A DNA stretch of 64,000 nt from Pseudomonadota bacterium (GCA_023391095.1 JAEWBN010000009.1:124001-188000), one strand, 5' to 3'. Counted from the first letter of the stretch, positions 50,421 through 61,584 are shown. Made by a program: numbers and translations. Notes: generated from the letters alone by a model not told the origin.

Positions 50421-53115
50421 CGCGGATTTTCTTCAACTCGTAGAGAGCCTCGATGGCTTGGCGCGGCGTCAACTCGTCGGGGCGGACGGCGTCGAGCGCC
50501 TCGTGAATGGGGTCCTTGCCCTTGGGCGGGGGGGCAGGCTGGTGGGCAAACAGCGGCAGATCGTCTAGCACGCTGGCCTTCTGGCTGGAAGAGGCGGTGC
50601 CCGCCGAGCGCTGCTCGAGCACATCAAGAACCTGTTTGGCCCGGGCGATGACCGGCTCGGGCAAACCTGCCAGCCGCGCCACCTGAATGCCATAGGACCG
50701 GTCGGCAGCGCCGGGCCCCACTTCGTGGAGAAAAACCACCTCGCCTTCCCATTCCCGCACCTTCATGGTGACGTTGGAGACGCGGGCAAGTGTCTTGGCG
50801 AGGCTCGTCAGCTCATGGAAATGGGTGGCAAAGAGCGCCCGGCAGCCTGTGGTTTCGTGCAGGGCCTCGACCGCCGCCCAGGCAATCGAAAGCCCGTCGA
50901 AAGTCGCCGTGCCGCGACCGATTTCATCGAGCACCACCAGGCTTCGCCGCGTGGCACGATTGAGAATAGCCGCCGTCTCGACCATCTCGACCATGAAGGT
51001 CGAGCGGCCATGGGCAATGTCGTCGGAGGCGCCCACGCGCGAAAACAGGCGGTCGACGACGCCGATATGGGCGCTCTCGGCCGGTACGTAGCAGCCCATC
51101 TGCGCCAGGATGGCGATCAGCGCGTTCTGCCGGAGGAAAGTGGATTTACCGCCCATGTTCGGACCGGTCACCAGCCAGAGCGAACCGCCGCCCGCCGCCT
51201 CGCTCCCGGAAAGGTCGGCATTGTTGGCGACAAAGCTGTGGCCTTCGGCCGCAACCATAAGCTCCACCACCGGGTGACGGCCGCCGACAATGTTGAAAGC
51301 CAGGCTGTCATCCACCTTGGGCCGGCTATAGCCGCGCAAGGCCGAAACCTCGGCCAGCGCCGCCGTCACATCCAGTTCCGCCAGCGCATCAGCGAGGCCC
51401 TGCAACTGGGCGGTGCGGGCCAGCACATCGGTGCGCAGCCGCGCGAAAATCGCATGCTCGATAGCCAGAGCCGCGTCCTGCGCCTTGGCGATGCGGCCTT
51501 CGAGTTCGGCCAGTTCTGTCGTGGTGAACCGCATGGCATTGGCCAGGGTCTGCCGATGGATAAAGGTTTCCCGGTGCGGCGCTTCGAGAAGCTTTGCACC
51601 ATGGCTGGCCGGCACTTCGACAAAAAAGCCGAGGACGCCATTGTGCTTGATCTTGAGCGCGCGCAGATCGGTTTCATCCATCAGGCGCGCCTGCAGCGCC
51701 GCAACCACGGCGCGCGTTTCGCTGCCCAGTGCCCGCTCCTCGTCCAGCCCTCCGTCATAGCCGCCGCGCACGAAGCCGCCGTCGCGGATCATCAGCGGCA
51801 GATCGTCATCGAGCGCCAGATTGAGCTCGGAGGCCAGCGGCCGGGGCGCCGCGCCCAGTGTCTGGGCCAGCCGCGACAGAACCGGCGGCAGGTCGGACTG
51901 GGCCGCAAGGTGGCTCGCCAGATCGAGGGCCGCGCCCACCGCCTTGCCAATGGCAGCCAGATCGCGCGGACCGCCGCGTTCCAGGGCCAGCCGCGACAGC
52001 GCACGGGCAAGATCGGGCGCTGCCTTGAGGTCCTGACGCAACCGCGCGCGCAGGAGGGTATCCTCGACCAGCCGGCCCACCGCGTCGAGCCGCTCGTTGA
52101 TCGGGGCGGCATCGCGCAGCGGCGCGGCCAGCCGCGAGGCCAGGAGCCGGGCGCCGGGCGCGGTGACCGTGAGGTCAATGGCGTGGCGCAGCGAGCCCTT
52201 GGCCTGTCCGCGCTGCGTCTGCAGGATTTCAAGGCTCGAGCGGGTTGCCGCATCGATGGCCAGGACGCCATCCGCCGCGCCCAGGACCGGGGGCCGAAGC
52301 GGCGCATTGCGGCCCTTCTGGCTTTCGGCGACATAGCCCACCAGCATGCCCAGCGCCGAGCGACCGGCGCGCGAGAGCGCCGTGGGGTCGAAGTCCCCGA
52401 TCGCAAAGCTCTTGCGCAGCAGCGTTGAGGCGGCCTCGCTGTCGGCAGCTTCGCTCGGCAGCCTGACAGCGATCTGCGCCCAGGCCGGGGCAAAAAGGTG
52501 CCGCTCCACCAGAACGGCCCGCGCCGCATCGGTCAGCAGAAGTTCGGCTGGCGCGATCCGGGCCAGCTCATCGCCCAGCTGGTCGGCGCCCAAATCGGCG
52601 ACAAAGCTTTCCCCGGTCGAAATGTCGGCCCAGGCGAGAGCAAAGTCGGTTTCCCCGTGCCGCACCATGCCCAGCGCGGCCAGATAATTGGCGCTCCTGG
52701 CATCGAGATGATCGTCCTCGGTCAGCGTCCCCGGCGTGACCAGCCGCACGACATCGCGCCGCACCACGGATTTGGAGCCGCGCTTCTTGGCTTCGGCCGG
52801 GTCCTCCATCTGCTCGCAGATGGCGACGCGGTGGCCGAGTTTGATCAGCTTGTTGAGATAGTCATTGGCTGCGTGGATGGGCACGCCGCACATGGCGATG
52901 TCTTCGCCCAGATGCTTGCCGCGCTTGGTCAGCACGATTCCCAGGGCGGCGCTGGCGATCTCGGCATCCTCAAAGAAGAGCTCGTAGAAATCGCCCATGC
53001 GGTAGAAGAGCAGATAGCCCGGATTGACCGCCTTGATCTCGAAAAACTGCGCCATCATCGGCGTCAGCGCCGCTTGCGCGGGGCCGGGGTCGGACTCGAA
53101 TGGGGTCTGATCCAT
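50401..53115 (-). CDS. mutS: DNA mismatch repair protein MutS
   Basis: 904 residues from the ATG at 53115 (MDQTPFESDPG). The mismatch-recognition motif is present in PGYLLFYRMGDFYELFFEDA (Phe-x-Glu type). The ATPase has Walker A VTGPNMGGKSTFLRQ (about residue 650) and Walker B RRSLVVLDEIGRGTATFDGLSIAWA, and the dimer helix ATHFHELTSL follows. It recognises mispairs and recruits MutL. A longer open frame runs to 53208 but lacks family similarity. First gene of the mutS-glnD-murJ-trpS-usp-nifU series. Confidence 0.96.
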   Translation of the reverse strand: MDQTPFESDPGPAQAALTPMMAQFFEIKAVNPGYLLFYRMGDFYELFFEDAEIASAALGIVLTKRGKHLGEDIAMCGVPIHAANDYLNKLIKLGHRVAICEQMEDPAEAKKRGSKSVVRRDVVRLVTPGTLTEDDHLDARSANYLAALGMVRHGETDFALAWADISTGESFVADLGADQLGDELARIAPAELLLTDAARAVLVERHLFAPAWAQIAVRLPSEAADSEAASTLLRKSFAIGDFDPTALSRAGRSALGMLVGYVAESQKGRNAPLRPPVLGAADGVLAIDAATRSSLEILQTQRGQAKGSLRHAIDLTVTAPGARLLASRLAAPLRDAAPINERLDAVGRLVEDTLLRARLRQDLKAAPDLARALSRLALERGGPRDLAAIGKAVGAALDLASHLAAQSDLPPVLSRLAQTLGAAPRPLASELNLALDDDLPLMIRDGGFVRGGYDGGLDEERALGSETRAVVAALQARLMDETDLRALKIKHNGVLGFFVEVPASHGAKLLEAPHRETFIHRQTLANAMRFTTTELAELEGRIAKAQDAALAIEHAIFARLRTDVLARTAQLQGLADALAELDVTAALAEVSALRGYSRPKVDDSLAFNIVGGRHPVVELMVAAEGHSFVANNADLSGSEAAGGGSLWLVTGPNMGGKSTFLRQNALIAILAQMGCYVPAESAHIGVVDRLFSRVGASDDIAHGRSTFMVEMVETAAILNRATRRSLVVLDEIGRGTATFDGLSIAWAAVEALHETTGCRALFATHFHELTSLAKTLARVSNVTMKVREWEGEVVFLHEVGPGAADRSYGIQVARLAGLPEPVIARAKQVLDVLEQRSAGTASSSQKASVLDDLPLFAHQPAPPPKGKDPIHEALDAVRPDELTPRQAIEALYELKKIRDDQRRR

Positions 53116-53217
53116 GGGCGGGCTTGTTGGGGCTCTTGATTGCGCGGCGACCTTAGGCGTTTTGCCGGCAAAATCCAACCTTTTGGCCCTGCCCGCCGCG
53201 CTTACCACAGCTTTGCC

Positions 53218-54255
53218 TTAGCGGGCGGGCTGGGACACCGAGCTGCGCAGGATCAATTCGGCCCGCAACAGGATCTGGGTGGATTTGGGCTTCTCGCCGG
53301 CCAGCATGGAAAGGAGCAGTTCCATGGCCGCCTCACCGATCCGGTGGCGCGGCTGCTTCATGGTGGTCAGCGACGGATTGACGAAGCTGGCAAAGGAAAT
53401 GTCGTCGAACCCCATGACGGAAAACTGGCGCGGAAGGTCATAGCGCCGCGCATTGAGCGCGATGATGACGCCCAGAGCCGTTGCGTCGTTGACGCAGAAA
53501 AAGGCGGTCGGCAGCGCGTCCCGCACGAACATAAGTTCCGCCGCTGCCCGGCCGCTTTCCGTCGTCCCGTCACCCTCGAGAATGAGCCGCGGGTCAATGG
53601 CGATACCCGCACCCGCCAAAGCGGCCCGGTAGCCGTCTTCGCGCAGGCGATTAATCTCGCGGCTCGACGAGCGGCCGATAAAGGCAATGCGCCGGTGCCC
53701 CTGCGAGATCAGGTGCTCGGCCGCAACCCGCGCGCCTTCGAAATTGTCCACCCCGACAAAGGGGATGTCCTGGCCCACTACCGGCTCATTGACCGCGACC
53801 ATGGGCGGCAGTCGCGTTTCCCCCTGGTCCTGCCCGAAGCCGAATGGCAGGTGGCCGGTAAAGAGAATGAGGCCGTCAGCCTGGTTGGAGGAAATGAACC
53901 GCAGATAGTCGGTTTCCCGGTTGGGATCGTTCTGGGTATTGCCGATCAGCAGGCCATAGCCACGTTTGCTGGCTTCGGTTTCAAGGCCAACCAGGATGTT
54001 GGAGAAGTTAGGGTCGCCGACATCGGGCGCCAGGATCAGGATCATGTTGCTGCGCCGCATGCGCAGCGAGCGAGCCATGGCATTGGTGGTGTAGCCGGTG
54101 CGGGCAATGGCTTCGGTCACCCGCCGCCGCGTGGCGTCGGCAACCTTGGTGGGCTCGTTGATGGCGCGGCTGACAGTGGCGATCGACACGCCTGCCATGG
54201 CCGCGACGTCTTCGATCGTCGCCAGTTTCTGGTGCTGCAACTTCGCCCGCTCCAC
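53218..54255 (-). CDS. LacI family transcriptional regulator
   Basis: 345 residues. The helix-turn-helix and hinge are KLATIEDVAAMAGVSIATVSRAINEPTKVADATRRRVTEAIARTGYTTNAMARSLR. The periplasmic-binding-protein-like sensor domain then runs from NMILILAPDVGDPNFSNILVGLE to the end. It most likely represses the divergent sugar importer in the absence of its sugar; two operator-like palindromes lie in the shared 194-nt region. The inducer is not identifiable from sequence. Confidence 0.94.
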   Translation of the reverse strand: MERAKLQHQKLATIEDVAAMAGVSIATVSRAINEPTKVADATRRRVTEAIARTGYTTNAMARSLRMRRSNMILILAPDVGDPNFSNILVGLETEASKRGYGLLIGNTQNDPNRETDYLRFISSNQADGLILFTGHLPFGFGQDQGETRLPPMVAVNEPVVGQDIPFVGVDNFEGARVAAEHLISQGHRRIAFIGRSSSREINRLREDGYRAALAGAGIAIDPRLILEGDGTTESGRAAAELMFVRDALPTAFFCVNDATALGVIIALNARRYDLPRQFSVMGFDDISFASFVNPSLTTMKQPRHRIGEAAMELLLSMLAGEKPKSTQILLRAELILRSSVSQPAR

Positions 54256-54355
54256 CCTTCGCGCTGCGACAAAAGTCCAGCGCGCTCCCGCCTTTAGCAG
54301 ATCGTCGCGTCCCCGCCACGAGGTTCTGAGGTACGCTCGTCCTCTTTTCCCGCAG

Positions 54356-54390
54356 TGTAAACCTTTACATCAATCATGAAAACCTTTACA
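54356..54390. promoter_or_regulatory. Tandem LacI-type operators for the sugar importer
   Basis: TGTAAACCTTTACA at 54356-54369 is an almost perfect palindrome of the LacI-family TGTAAACGTTTACA kind. TGAAAACCTTTACA at 54377-54390 is a second copy differing by one base. Centre-to-centre spacing is 21 nt, two helical turns, so both sites face the same side. A weak promoter-like pair TTTACA (54364) and TACATC (54387), 17 nt apart, overlaps them. Confidence 0.72.
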
Positions 54391-54449
54391 TCATCGGGCA
54401 GGCAGAGAGCAGCACGGCAAGTGCGCCATGCTTGGGGGAGGGCCGCGAT

Positions 54450-55971
<1,522 letters not shown>

Positions 55972-55991
<20 letters not shown>

Positions 55992-56997
55992 AATGACGAG
56001 CAAGCCTGCAAAAGGCTTCAAGCTCGACCTCAAGACAGCCGGCCCGATGGTGGCGCTGATCCTTCTGGTGATCCTGGGCTATAGCCTCAATCCGGCCTTT
56101 CTCAACGAAGGCAATATCACCAACCTTTTGACCCGCTCCGCCTTTATCGGCATCATCGCGGTGGGCGCGACTTTTGTCATCACCGCGGGCGGCATCGACC
56201 TTTCCGTGGGCTCCATGGCCGCCTTTATCGCCGGCATGATGATCATCGTGATGAATTCGGCCGTCGACAGCATGGGCGCCTCGGTCTTTACCGTGCTGCT
56301 GGGCGTCGGCTGCTCGGTCATCCTGGGGATCGGAGCCGGGTTCATCAACGGCTTTTTGACCACCAAGGCCAAGATCGAGGCCTTTATCGTCACCCTGGGC
56401 ACGATGGGCATCTATCGTTCGCTCGTCACCTATTTCGCCGATGGCGGCACGCTCTCGCTCAATAGCGGCGCCCGCGAAATCTATCGCCCGGTCTATTACG
56501 ACAGCTTCCTGCGCGTGCCCTATCCGGTGTGGGTCTTCATCATCGTCGCCGTGATCGGCTGGATCCTGATGAACCGCACCGCCTTTGGCCGCTACTGCAT
56601 GGCCATCGGCTCCAACGAGCAGGTGGCGCGCTATTCGGCCATCAAGGTCGACCGCGTTCGCACCTGGACCTATATCCTGCAGGGCCTCTGCGTCTCGCTG
56701 GCCACCATCATCTATGTGCCGCGCCTCGGTTCTGCCTCCTCGGCCACCGGCGTCCTTTGGGAGCTGGAAGCCATTGCGGCCGTGATCATCGGCGGCACCA
56801 TGCTCAAGGGCGGCTATGGCCGGATCGGGGGCACCGTCATCGGCGCGCTGATCCTCACCGCCATCGGCAATATCCTCAATCTCACCGATATCATCTCCAA
56901 CTACCTCAATGGGGCAGTGCAGGGCGTGATCATCGTGGCCGCGGTTTATCTGCAGCGCGGCAGCTTCAAGGGCGCCTTCCGCAAGAAGGCCGAATAG
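55972..56997 (+). CDS. Sugar ABC transporter permease (RbsC type)
   Basis: 341 residues, about 8-10 membrane helices. The CUT2 permease signatures are GIIAVGATFVITAGGIDLSVGSMAAFIAGMM near the N-terminus, INGFLTTKAKIEAFIVTLGTMGIYRSL, and LWELEAIAAVIIGGTMLKGGYGRIGGTVIGALIL. It forms the inner-membrane channel with the ATPase encoded upstream. It overlaps that gene by 20 nt; the binding protein gene follows after 72 nt. Confidence 0.94.
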
Positions 56998-57069
56998 TCC
57001 GAAATTCCCGGTCCTTCGGGGCCGGGCACAACCGGCGCAACGCGCCACACCTTAGGGAGGAACTACCCC

Positions 57070-58020
57070 ATGTCTCTCAAGACATTTGCCCTGGCCCTGA
57101 CGGCCACGACCGCTCTGGCCGTACCGGCAATCGCCCAGGACGAGACCATCAAGATCGGCGTTTCCATTCCGGCCGCAACGCACGGCTGGGCCGGTGGCCT
57201 CAACTACCACGCCCAGGAAGCCGAAAAGCGCCTCGAAGCGCTCTATCCGAACGTGGATATCACCCTGGTCACCGCCAACAGCCCGGCCGATCAGGCCTCC
57301 AACATCGAGGACCTGATCTCGGTGCAGCAGATCGACGCCCTCGTCGTGCTGCCGTTCGAATCCGATCCGCTGGTCGAGCCCGTGCGTCTGGCCAAGGAAG
57401 CTGGCGCCTTCATCACCGTCGTTGACCGCGGCCTGCCCGACACCTCCATCCAGGACGTCTATGTCGCCGGCAACAATACCGAGCTCGGCGCCGTTTCGGC
57501 CGAATACTTCAAGACCCGGCTGGGCGAAGGCGACAACATCGTCATCCTGCGCGGCATTCCGACCGTGATCGACACCGAGCGTTTCGACGCCTTCATGGCC
57601 GGCATCGAAGGCTCGGGCATCAACGTGCTCGACAACCAGTTCGCCAACTGGAACCGCGATGACGGCTTTGAAGTCATGCAGGACTTCCTCTCCCGCTTCC
57701 CCGACATCGACGGCGTCTGGGCTCAGGACGACGACATTGCCATGGGCGTTGTCGAAGCCGTGCGCCAGGCCGGTCGCGAAGGCGAAATGTTCATCGTCGG
57801 CGGCGCCGGCATGAAGGATGTCATCAAGGGCATCATGGATGGCGACGAGCTGATCCCCGTGGACGTGCTCTATCCGCCCGCGATGATCGCCACCGCCATG
57901 GACATCACCGTTGCCAACTTCCTGTCCAACGGTCCGGTGCAGGGCGAATATATCCTTGGCGCACCGCTGGTGACCAAGGACAATGCCGAGCAGTTCTACT
58001 TCCCCGACAGCCCGTTCTGA
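57070..58020 (+). CDS. Sugar ABC transporter substrate-binding protein (RbsB-like)
   Basis: 316 residues. MSLKTFALALTATTALAVPAIA is a Sec signal peptide; the mature protein DETIKIGVSIPAATHGWAGGLNYHAQEAEKRL is the type I periplasmic-binding fold, with SVQQIDALVVLPFESDPLVEPV, DGVWAQDDDIAMGVVEAV and IPVDVLYPPAMIATAMD. It captures a monosaccharide in the periplasm. AGGGAGGAAC gives a strong ribosome-binding site. Last gene of the LacI-controlled operon. The TH-GW-x(n)-LN residues lining the pocket might narrow the ligand by comparison. Confidence 0.94.
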   Translation: MSLKTFALALTATTALAVPAIAQDETIKIGVSIPAATHGWAGGLNYHAQEAEKRLEALYPNVDITLVTANSPADQASNIEDLISVQQIDALVVLPFESDPLVEPVRLAKEAGAFITVVDRGLPDTSIQDVYVAGNNTELGAVSAEYFKTRLGEGDNIVILRGIPTVIDTERFDAFMAGIEGSGINVLDNQFANWNRDDGFEVMQDFLSRFPDIDGVWAQDDDIAMGVVEAVRQAGREGEMFIVGGAGMKDVIKGIMDGDELIPVDVLYPPAMIATAMDITVANFLSNGPVQGEYILGAPLVTKDNAEQFYFPDSPF

Positions 58021-58067
58021 TAATCGGGCAGAGGGCAAGGCTGTCCTCCCCTCAAACAGCACTGACT

Positions 58068-58097
58068 GGGGCGCCTCGGCGCCCCATTCTTCTTTTC
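58068..58097 (+). terminator. Intrinsic terminator of the sugar importer operon
   Basis: GGGGCGCC and GGCGCCCC form a perfect stem (58068-58075 with 58078-58085), followed by ATTCTTCTTTT. It lies between the binding-protein gene and the converging DUF2189 gene. Confidence 0.9.
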
Positions 58098-58101
58098 GGG
58101 G

Positions 58102-58917
58102 TCAGGCGCCACGGATCAGCGAAGCGTCCCGCACCAAGAGACGATAAAGATGCCAGGTCGAATGACCGAAAATCGGCAGCAGCACCGTCAGCCCGATAAA
58201 GAGCGGGATGGACCCCAGAAATAGCCCCGCCCCGACGATAAAACCCCAGGCCAGCATCGGCACCGGGTTTTTCAGCACAGCGCGCAGCGAGGTTTCCACC
58301 GCTACATAGGCGCCCACGTCGCGGTCGATCAGCAGGGGAAAGGCGATGACGCTGGTGCAGAGCACGATCAGCGCAAAAAGCGCGCCGAGCGCCGTGCCCA
58401 CAATGATCAGCGTGCCGCCGCCCGGCGCTGTCGTTACCTGTTCGAAAAGCCCGGCCAGCGTGCGCGGTGTGCCCGAGCCGAAAAGACTTTCATACAGAAA
58501 CTGCGCGCCGGTCAGCCACAGGGTGAAGAGCACAAAGAGCATGACGCCCACCGCAACGATGCTGCCAATGGCCGGCGAGCGCAGAACGCTCATGGCATCG
58601 CCCCAGCTCGGGTCCTCGCCCCGCTCGCGCCGCCGGGAAATTTCATAGAGCGGCAGCGCAGCTATGGGGCCGACCAGCGCAAAGCCGCCAATCAGCGGAT
58701 AGAGCAGGGGCCAGGTGTTCCAGCCATTCATCCACACGGTCAGCACGATGCCGATGATGGGGTAGAACACCGCAAGCAGGATGTAGTGACTGGGCTTGGC
58801 GGCGAAATCGGCGAGACCGCGCCGCAGCGCGACGCCCAGATCGCCGATCCCGATGGTGTTTATGACAGGCATGTCGAGCTTGTCGCCGGCGCCGGTCATG
58901 ACATGAACGTTGGCCAT
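58102..58917 (-). CDS. DUF2189 domain integral membrane protein
   Basis: 271 residues, about six membrane helices (e.g. YILLAVFYPIIGIVLTVWM, LLYPLIGGFALVGPIAALPLYEISRRRERG, SIVAVGVMLFVLFTLWL, ALFALIVLCTSVIAFPLLI). The segments GPIAALPLYEISRRRE and LIDRDVGAYVAVETSLRAV with FGHSTWHLYRLLV at the end are typical of DUF2189, a family of unknown function often found near cytochrome oxidase genes. Here it is alone. The start is the ATG at 58917, with GGAGG 10 nt upstream. Confidence 0.87.
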   Translation of the reverse strand: MANVHVMTGAGDKLDMPVINTIGIGDLGVALRRGLADFAAKPSHYILLAVFYPIIGIVLTVWMNGWNTWPLLYPLIGGFALVGPIAALPLYEISRRRERGEDPSWGDAMSVLRSPAIGSIVAVGVMLFVLFTLWLTGAQFLYESLFGSGTPRTLAGLFEQVTTAPGGGTLIIVGTALGALFALIVLCTSVIAFPLLIDRDVGAYVAVETSLRAVLKNPVPMLAWGFIVGAGLFLGSIPLFIGLTVLLPIFGHSTWHLYRLLVRDASLIRGA

Positions 58918-59178
58918 ATCAGTCACTCCTCCAAAATGGAGGTCACGTGTCCAAAGGCCCGCCGCCCCAACGCGAACCGCGCACCCGCGACCGCAATGAG
59001 GCAAGGTTACGCCTCAAGAGCGGGATTGTCGAAGGGGACAGGGAAATGTGATCAGGGGGCAAATTCGGAAGAGCAGGTTCTTTGGAAATCACGAATCAAT
59101 TCTTTAGATTTCGAACCTGTCAAAAGTAGATACTATACGAGCCACCTTGTAGTTCGCGGAAATATTCAGGGGGCACTG

Positions 59179-60213
59179 TTGGATCTGGAAGAGTTCGAGC
59201 AAAAACTGGGCAGCCTGATAGGCCGACCGACAGACCTACGACCTTTCGTATGTCAGGGTTCGCCTCTAAAATGCACGGTATTCATAGTTGGTTTTAATCC
59301 TGCGACAGAGATGCGTGGAGATTTCTGGGACAATTGGCGAACAGGTATCGGCTTCAACAAAAGTCAGTGGTTTCAAGCTTATCTGGCAGACCGACAAACA
59401 CGTCCGCTCAAGTCAGGCAAGAAGTCCCGTCTGCTAGTGAGCAATACGCGCAGATGTTTGGGATGGATCGAGGAAGAGGCGGCAGGGGTGTCCATCTTGG
59501 AGACCAACATTTTTGCCCGCCCGACTGAGACTAAGGCGGAACTTGCGCTTGCTCACCGGAATTCGGAGCCGTTCAGATTCTTGTGCGATGTCATAAAGCC
59601 GCAGGTGATCGTCGCACATGGTATTGACGCTCATCGTGCTGTTGCTGAATTAGAAACCAGCGCCCAGATCGTCACGATTGCGCATTTGTCCCGCGGTTGG
59701 TCACAAGAAAAAGCACGTGCGCTTGGTCGCTCGCTAATCACCGCGACAGACGGAAACAGCTCGTTATATGCAAAGACACTCACTCAAGGTTTCCGGGCCG
59801 AAAATGATCAGCCGCTCCATAACCGTACCCGTACGGCGAGCACGCGCACCACGCAATTTCAAGGGAAACCAGCGAAATTCAAGGCAACACCTGCAAACCT
59901 GATGATTTGGGACCGAGTGCATATGATCGAGAAAAACTCAGGTTTACGAGTCGAAACCAGCGCTACTCGCTGCAGCTTGTTCGGAGCATCAATATATTCA
60001 AATACAGATAGAATATTTAGGCATGATTTCAGGTCTCAGAAGGCCGACATCCGTGTACGATCCGACGTTTTCACCCAATATCCCGAGCTTGAGAAATCCG
60101 CGCACTGGTCAAAAAGCGACAAGGTCTTTTGGGATCTGAAGACAGACGATTTAGAAATTTTGCGTCGTCTCCTCGATGCCCTAGAAGGCGTCGCTGCAAG
60201 GCGATCTCCCTAA
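59179..60213 (+). CDS. Low-GC orphan gene with uracil-DNA-glycosylase-like fold, unknown function
   Basis: 344 residues from a TTG at 59179 that follows AGGGGG. Residues about 30-190 read like a UDG-superfamily core: FIVGFNPATE at 35-44 (motif I, GxNP), a SNTRRCL stretch at 88-94, ILETNIFARPT at 106-116, VIVAHG at 143-148 and H169-L-S171 resembling the HPS motif. Residues about 215-344 form an extra domain with FRHDF, VRSDVFTQYPELE and VFWDLKTDDLEILRRLLDAL. There is no catalytic Asp in the usual GxDPYH position. GC content is far below its neighbours (29 of 60 in 59941-60000, 25 of 60 in 60001-60060) and codons such as AGA, ATA and TTA are frequent, suggesting transfer. The frame is open further upstream, so the start is uncertain. 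Confidence 0.6.
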   Translation: MDLEEFEQKLGSLIGRPTDLRPFVCQGSPLKCTVFIVGFNPATEMRGDFWDNWRTGIGFNKSQWFQAYLADRQTRPLKSGKKSRLLVSNTRRCLGWIEEEAAGVSILETNIFARPTETKAELALAHRNSEPFRFLCDVIKPQVIVAHGIDAHRAVAELETSAQIVTIAHLSRGWSQEKARALGRSLITATDGNSSLYAKTLTQGFRAENDQPLHNRTRTASTRTTQFQGKPAKFKATPANLMIWDRVHMIEKNSGLRVETSATRCSLFGASIYSNTDRIFRHDFRSQKADIRVRSDVFTQYPELEKSAHWSKSDKVFWDLKTDDLEILRRLLDALEGVAARRSP

Positions 60214-60256
60214 GAGTACGAATACGCGCCACTTACAAGGCGACCTCTTTTCTCGA

Positions 60257-60288
60257 CCCAAACACCCCGGACCCTTCGATCCGGGGCG
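60257..60288 (-). terminator. Intrinsic terminator of the O-acetylhomoserine sulfhydrylase gene
   Basis: On the minus strand CCCCGGA and TCCGGGG (60286-60280 with 60271-60265) form the stem, followed by TGTTTGGG. In the plus direction the same stem is followed by AATTTTAG and may also end the low-GC orphan gene. Confidence 0.65.
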
Positions 60289-60312
60289 CAATTTTAGCAC
60301 TCAGTCCAGCAG

Positions 60313-61584
60313 TCAGGCCTTGGCGAGCGCCTGATCAATATCCGCAATGATGTCGTCGACATGCTCGATACCGACAGAGATGCGGACGAGGTCTTCCGAG
60401 ACACCGGCCTTCTTCAGTTCTTCGGGCGAAAGCTGGCGGTGGGTGGTCGAGGCCGGGTGGGTGGCCAGCGACTTGGCGTCGCCGATGTTCACCAGACGCA
60501 GGATCATCTGCAGCGCGTCGATGAAACGGCCACCGGCTTCCTTGCCGCCTTCAATGCCGAAGGAAAGGATGCCCGAGCCGGAACCCTTGGAAATTTTCTG
60601 GGCCACGGCATTGTAGGGGCTGTTGTCGAGGCCAGCATAGTTGACCCACTTCACCTTCGGATGCGCCTGCAAATGCTTGGCGACCTTGAGGGCGTTTTCG
60701 GTGTGGCGCTCCATGCGCAGGCCGAGAGTTTCAAGACCCTGAAGGATCAGGAAAGCATTGTGCGGGGAGATGGCCGCGCCGGTATTGCGCAGCGGGGCAA
60801 CGCGGGCGCGACCGATATAGGCTGCCGGGCCCAGAGCATCGGTATAGACGACGCCGTGATAGGAGGGATCGGGCTCGTTGAGGATCGGGAAGCGCTTGGC
60901 ATTGGCCTTCCAGTCGAACTTGCCCGAATCCACGATGATGCCGCCGATGGCCACGCCATGACCGCCAATATATTTGGTCAGCGAGTGCACGACGATATCG
61001 GCGCCAAAGTCGAACGGGCGCGTCAGGTAGGGGGTCGCGACGGTGTTGTCGACGATCACGGGGACGCCGTGGCGGTGGGCGATTTCGGCGATCTTTTCGA
61101 TATCGACGACATTGCCGGCCGGGTTGCCGATGGATTCGAGGAACACGGCCTTGGTGTTCTCGTCGATGGCCTTTTCAAAGCCTTCGTAGTCGTCGTGAGA
61201 AACGAGACGGGTCTCGATGCCCTGGCGCGGGAAGGAATGGACGAAGAGGTTATAGGTGCCGCCATAGAGCTGGGAGACGGAGACGATATTGTCGCCGACG
61301 CCGGCAATGGTCTGGATCGCATAGGTGATGGCGGCCATGCCGGAGGCCAGCGCCAGCGCGGCAATGCCGCCTTCCATCTCGGCCACGCGCGCTTCGAGCA
61401 CGGCCTGGGTCGGGTTCATGATGCGGGTATAAATGTTGCCCGGCACCTTGAGGTCGAACAGGTCAGCGCCGTGCTGGGTATTGTCGAACGTATAGGACGT
61501 GGTCTGGTAGATCGGCACGGCCGCCGACTTGGTGGTGGCTTCCGACGTATAGCCGTGGTGAAGGGCGATGGATTCGAGTTTCAT
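60313..61584 (-). CDS. O-acetylhomoserine aminocarboxypropyltransferase / sulfhydrylase
   Basis: 423 residues, Cys/Met metabolism PLP family. IALHHGYTSEATTKSAAVPIYQTTSYTF is the N-terminal signature; YTRIMNPTQAVLEARVAEMEGG, ALASGMAAI, DNTVATPYLTRPFDFGADIVVHSLTKYIGGHG with the PLP Lys in SLTK, and LRMERHTENAL follow. It makes homocysteine from O-acetylhomoserine and sulfide (MetY/Met17 type). The ATG at 61584 follows GGGAGCC. A strong hairpin with T tract lies 50 nt upstream of the start. Confidence 0.94.
   Translation of the reverse strand: MKLESIALHHGYTSEATTKSAAVPIYQTTSYTFDNTQHGADLFDLKVPGNIYTRIMNPTQAVLEARVAEMEGGIAALALASGMAAITYAIQTIAGVGDNIVSVSQLYGGTYNLFVHSFPRQGIETRLVSHDDYEGFEKAIDENTKAVFLESIGNPAGNVVDIEKIAEIAHRHGVPVIVDNTVATPYLTRPFDFGADIVVHSLTKYIGGHGVAIGGIIVDSGKFDWKANAKRFPILNEPDPSYHGVVYTDALGPAAYIGRARVAPLRNTGAAISPHNAFLILQGLETLGLRMERHTENALKVAKHLQAHPKVKWVNYAGLDNSPYNAVAQKISKGSGSGILSFGIEGGKEAGGRFIDALQMILRLVNIGDAKSLATHPASTTHRQLSPEELKKAGVSEDLVRISVGIEHVDDIIADIDQALAKA

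Noticed and set aside
58786..59178. Longer N-terminus for the low-GC orphan gene (frame open from 58786)
   Set aside because: The extension overlaps the start of the DUF2189 gene on the other strand and lacks a ribosome-binding site; the TTG at 59179 after AGGGGG is more plausible.
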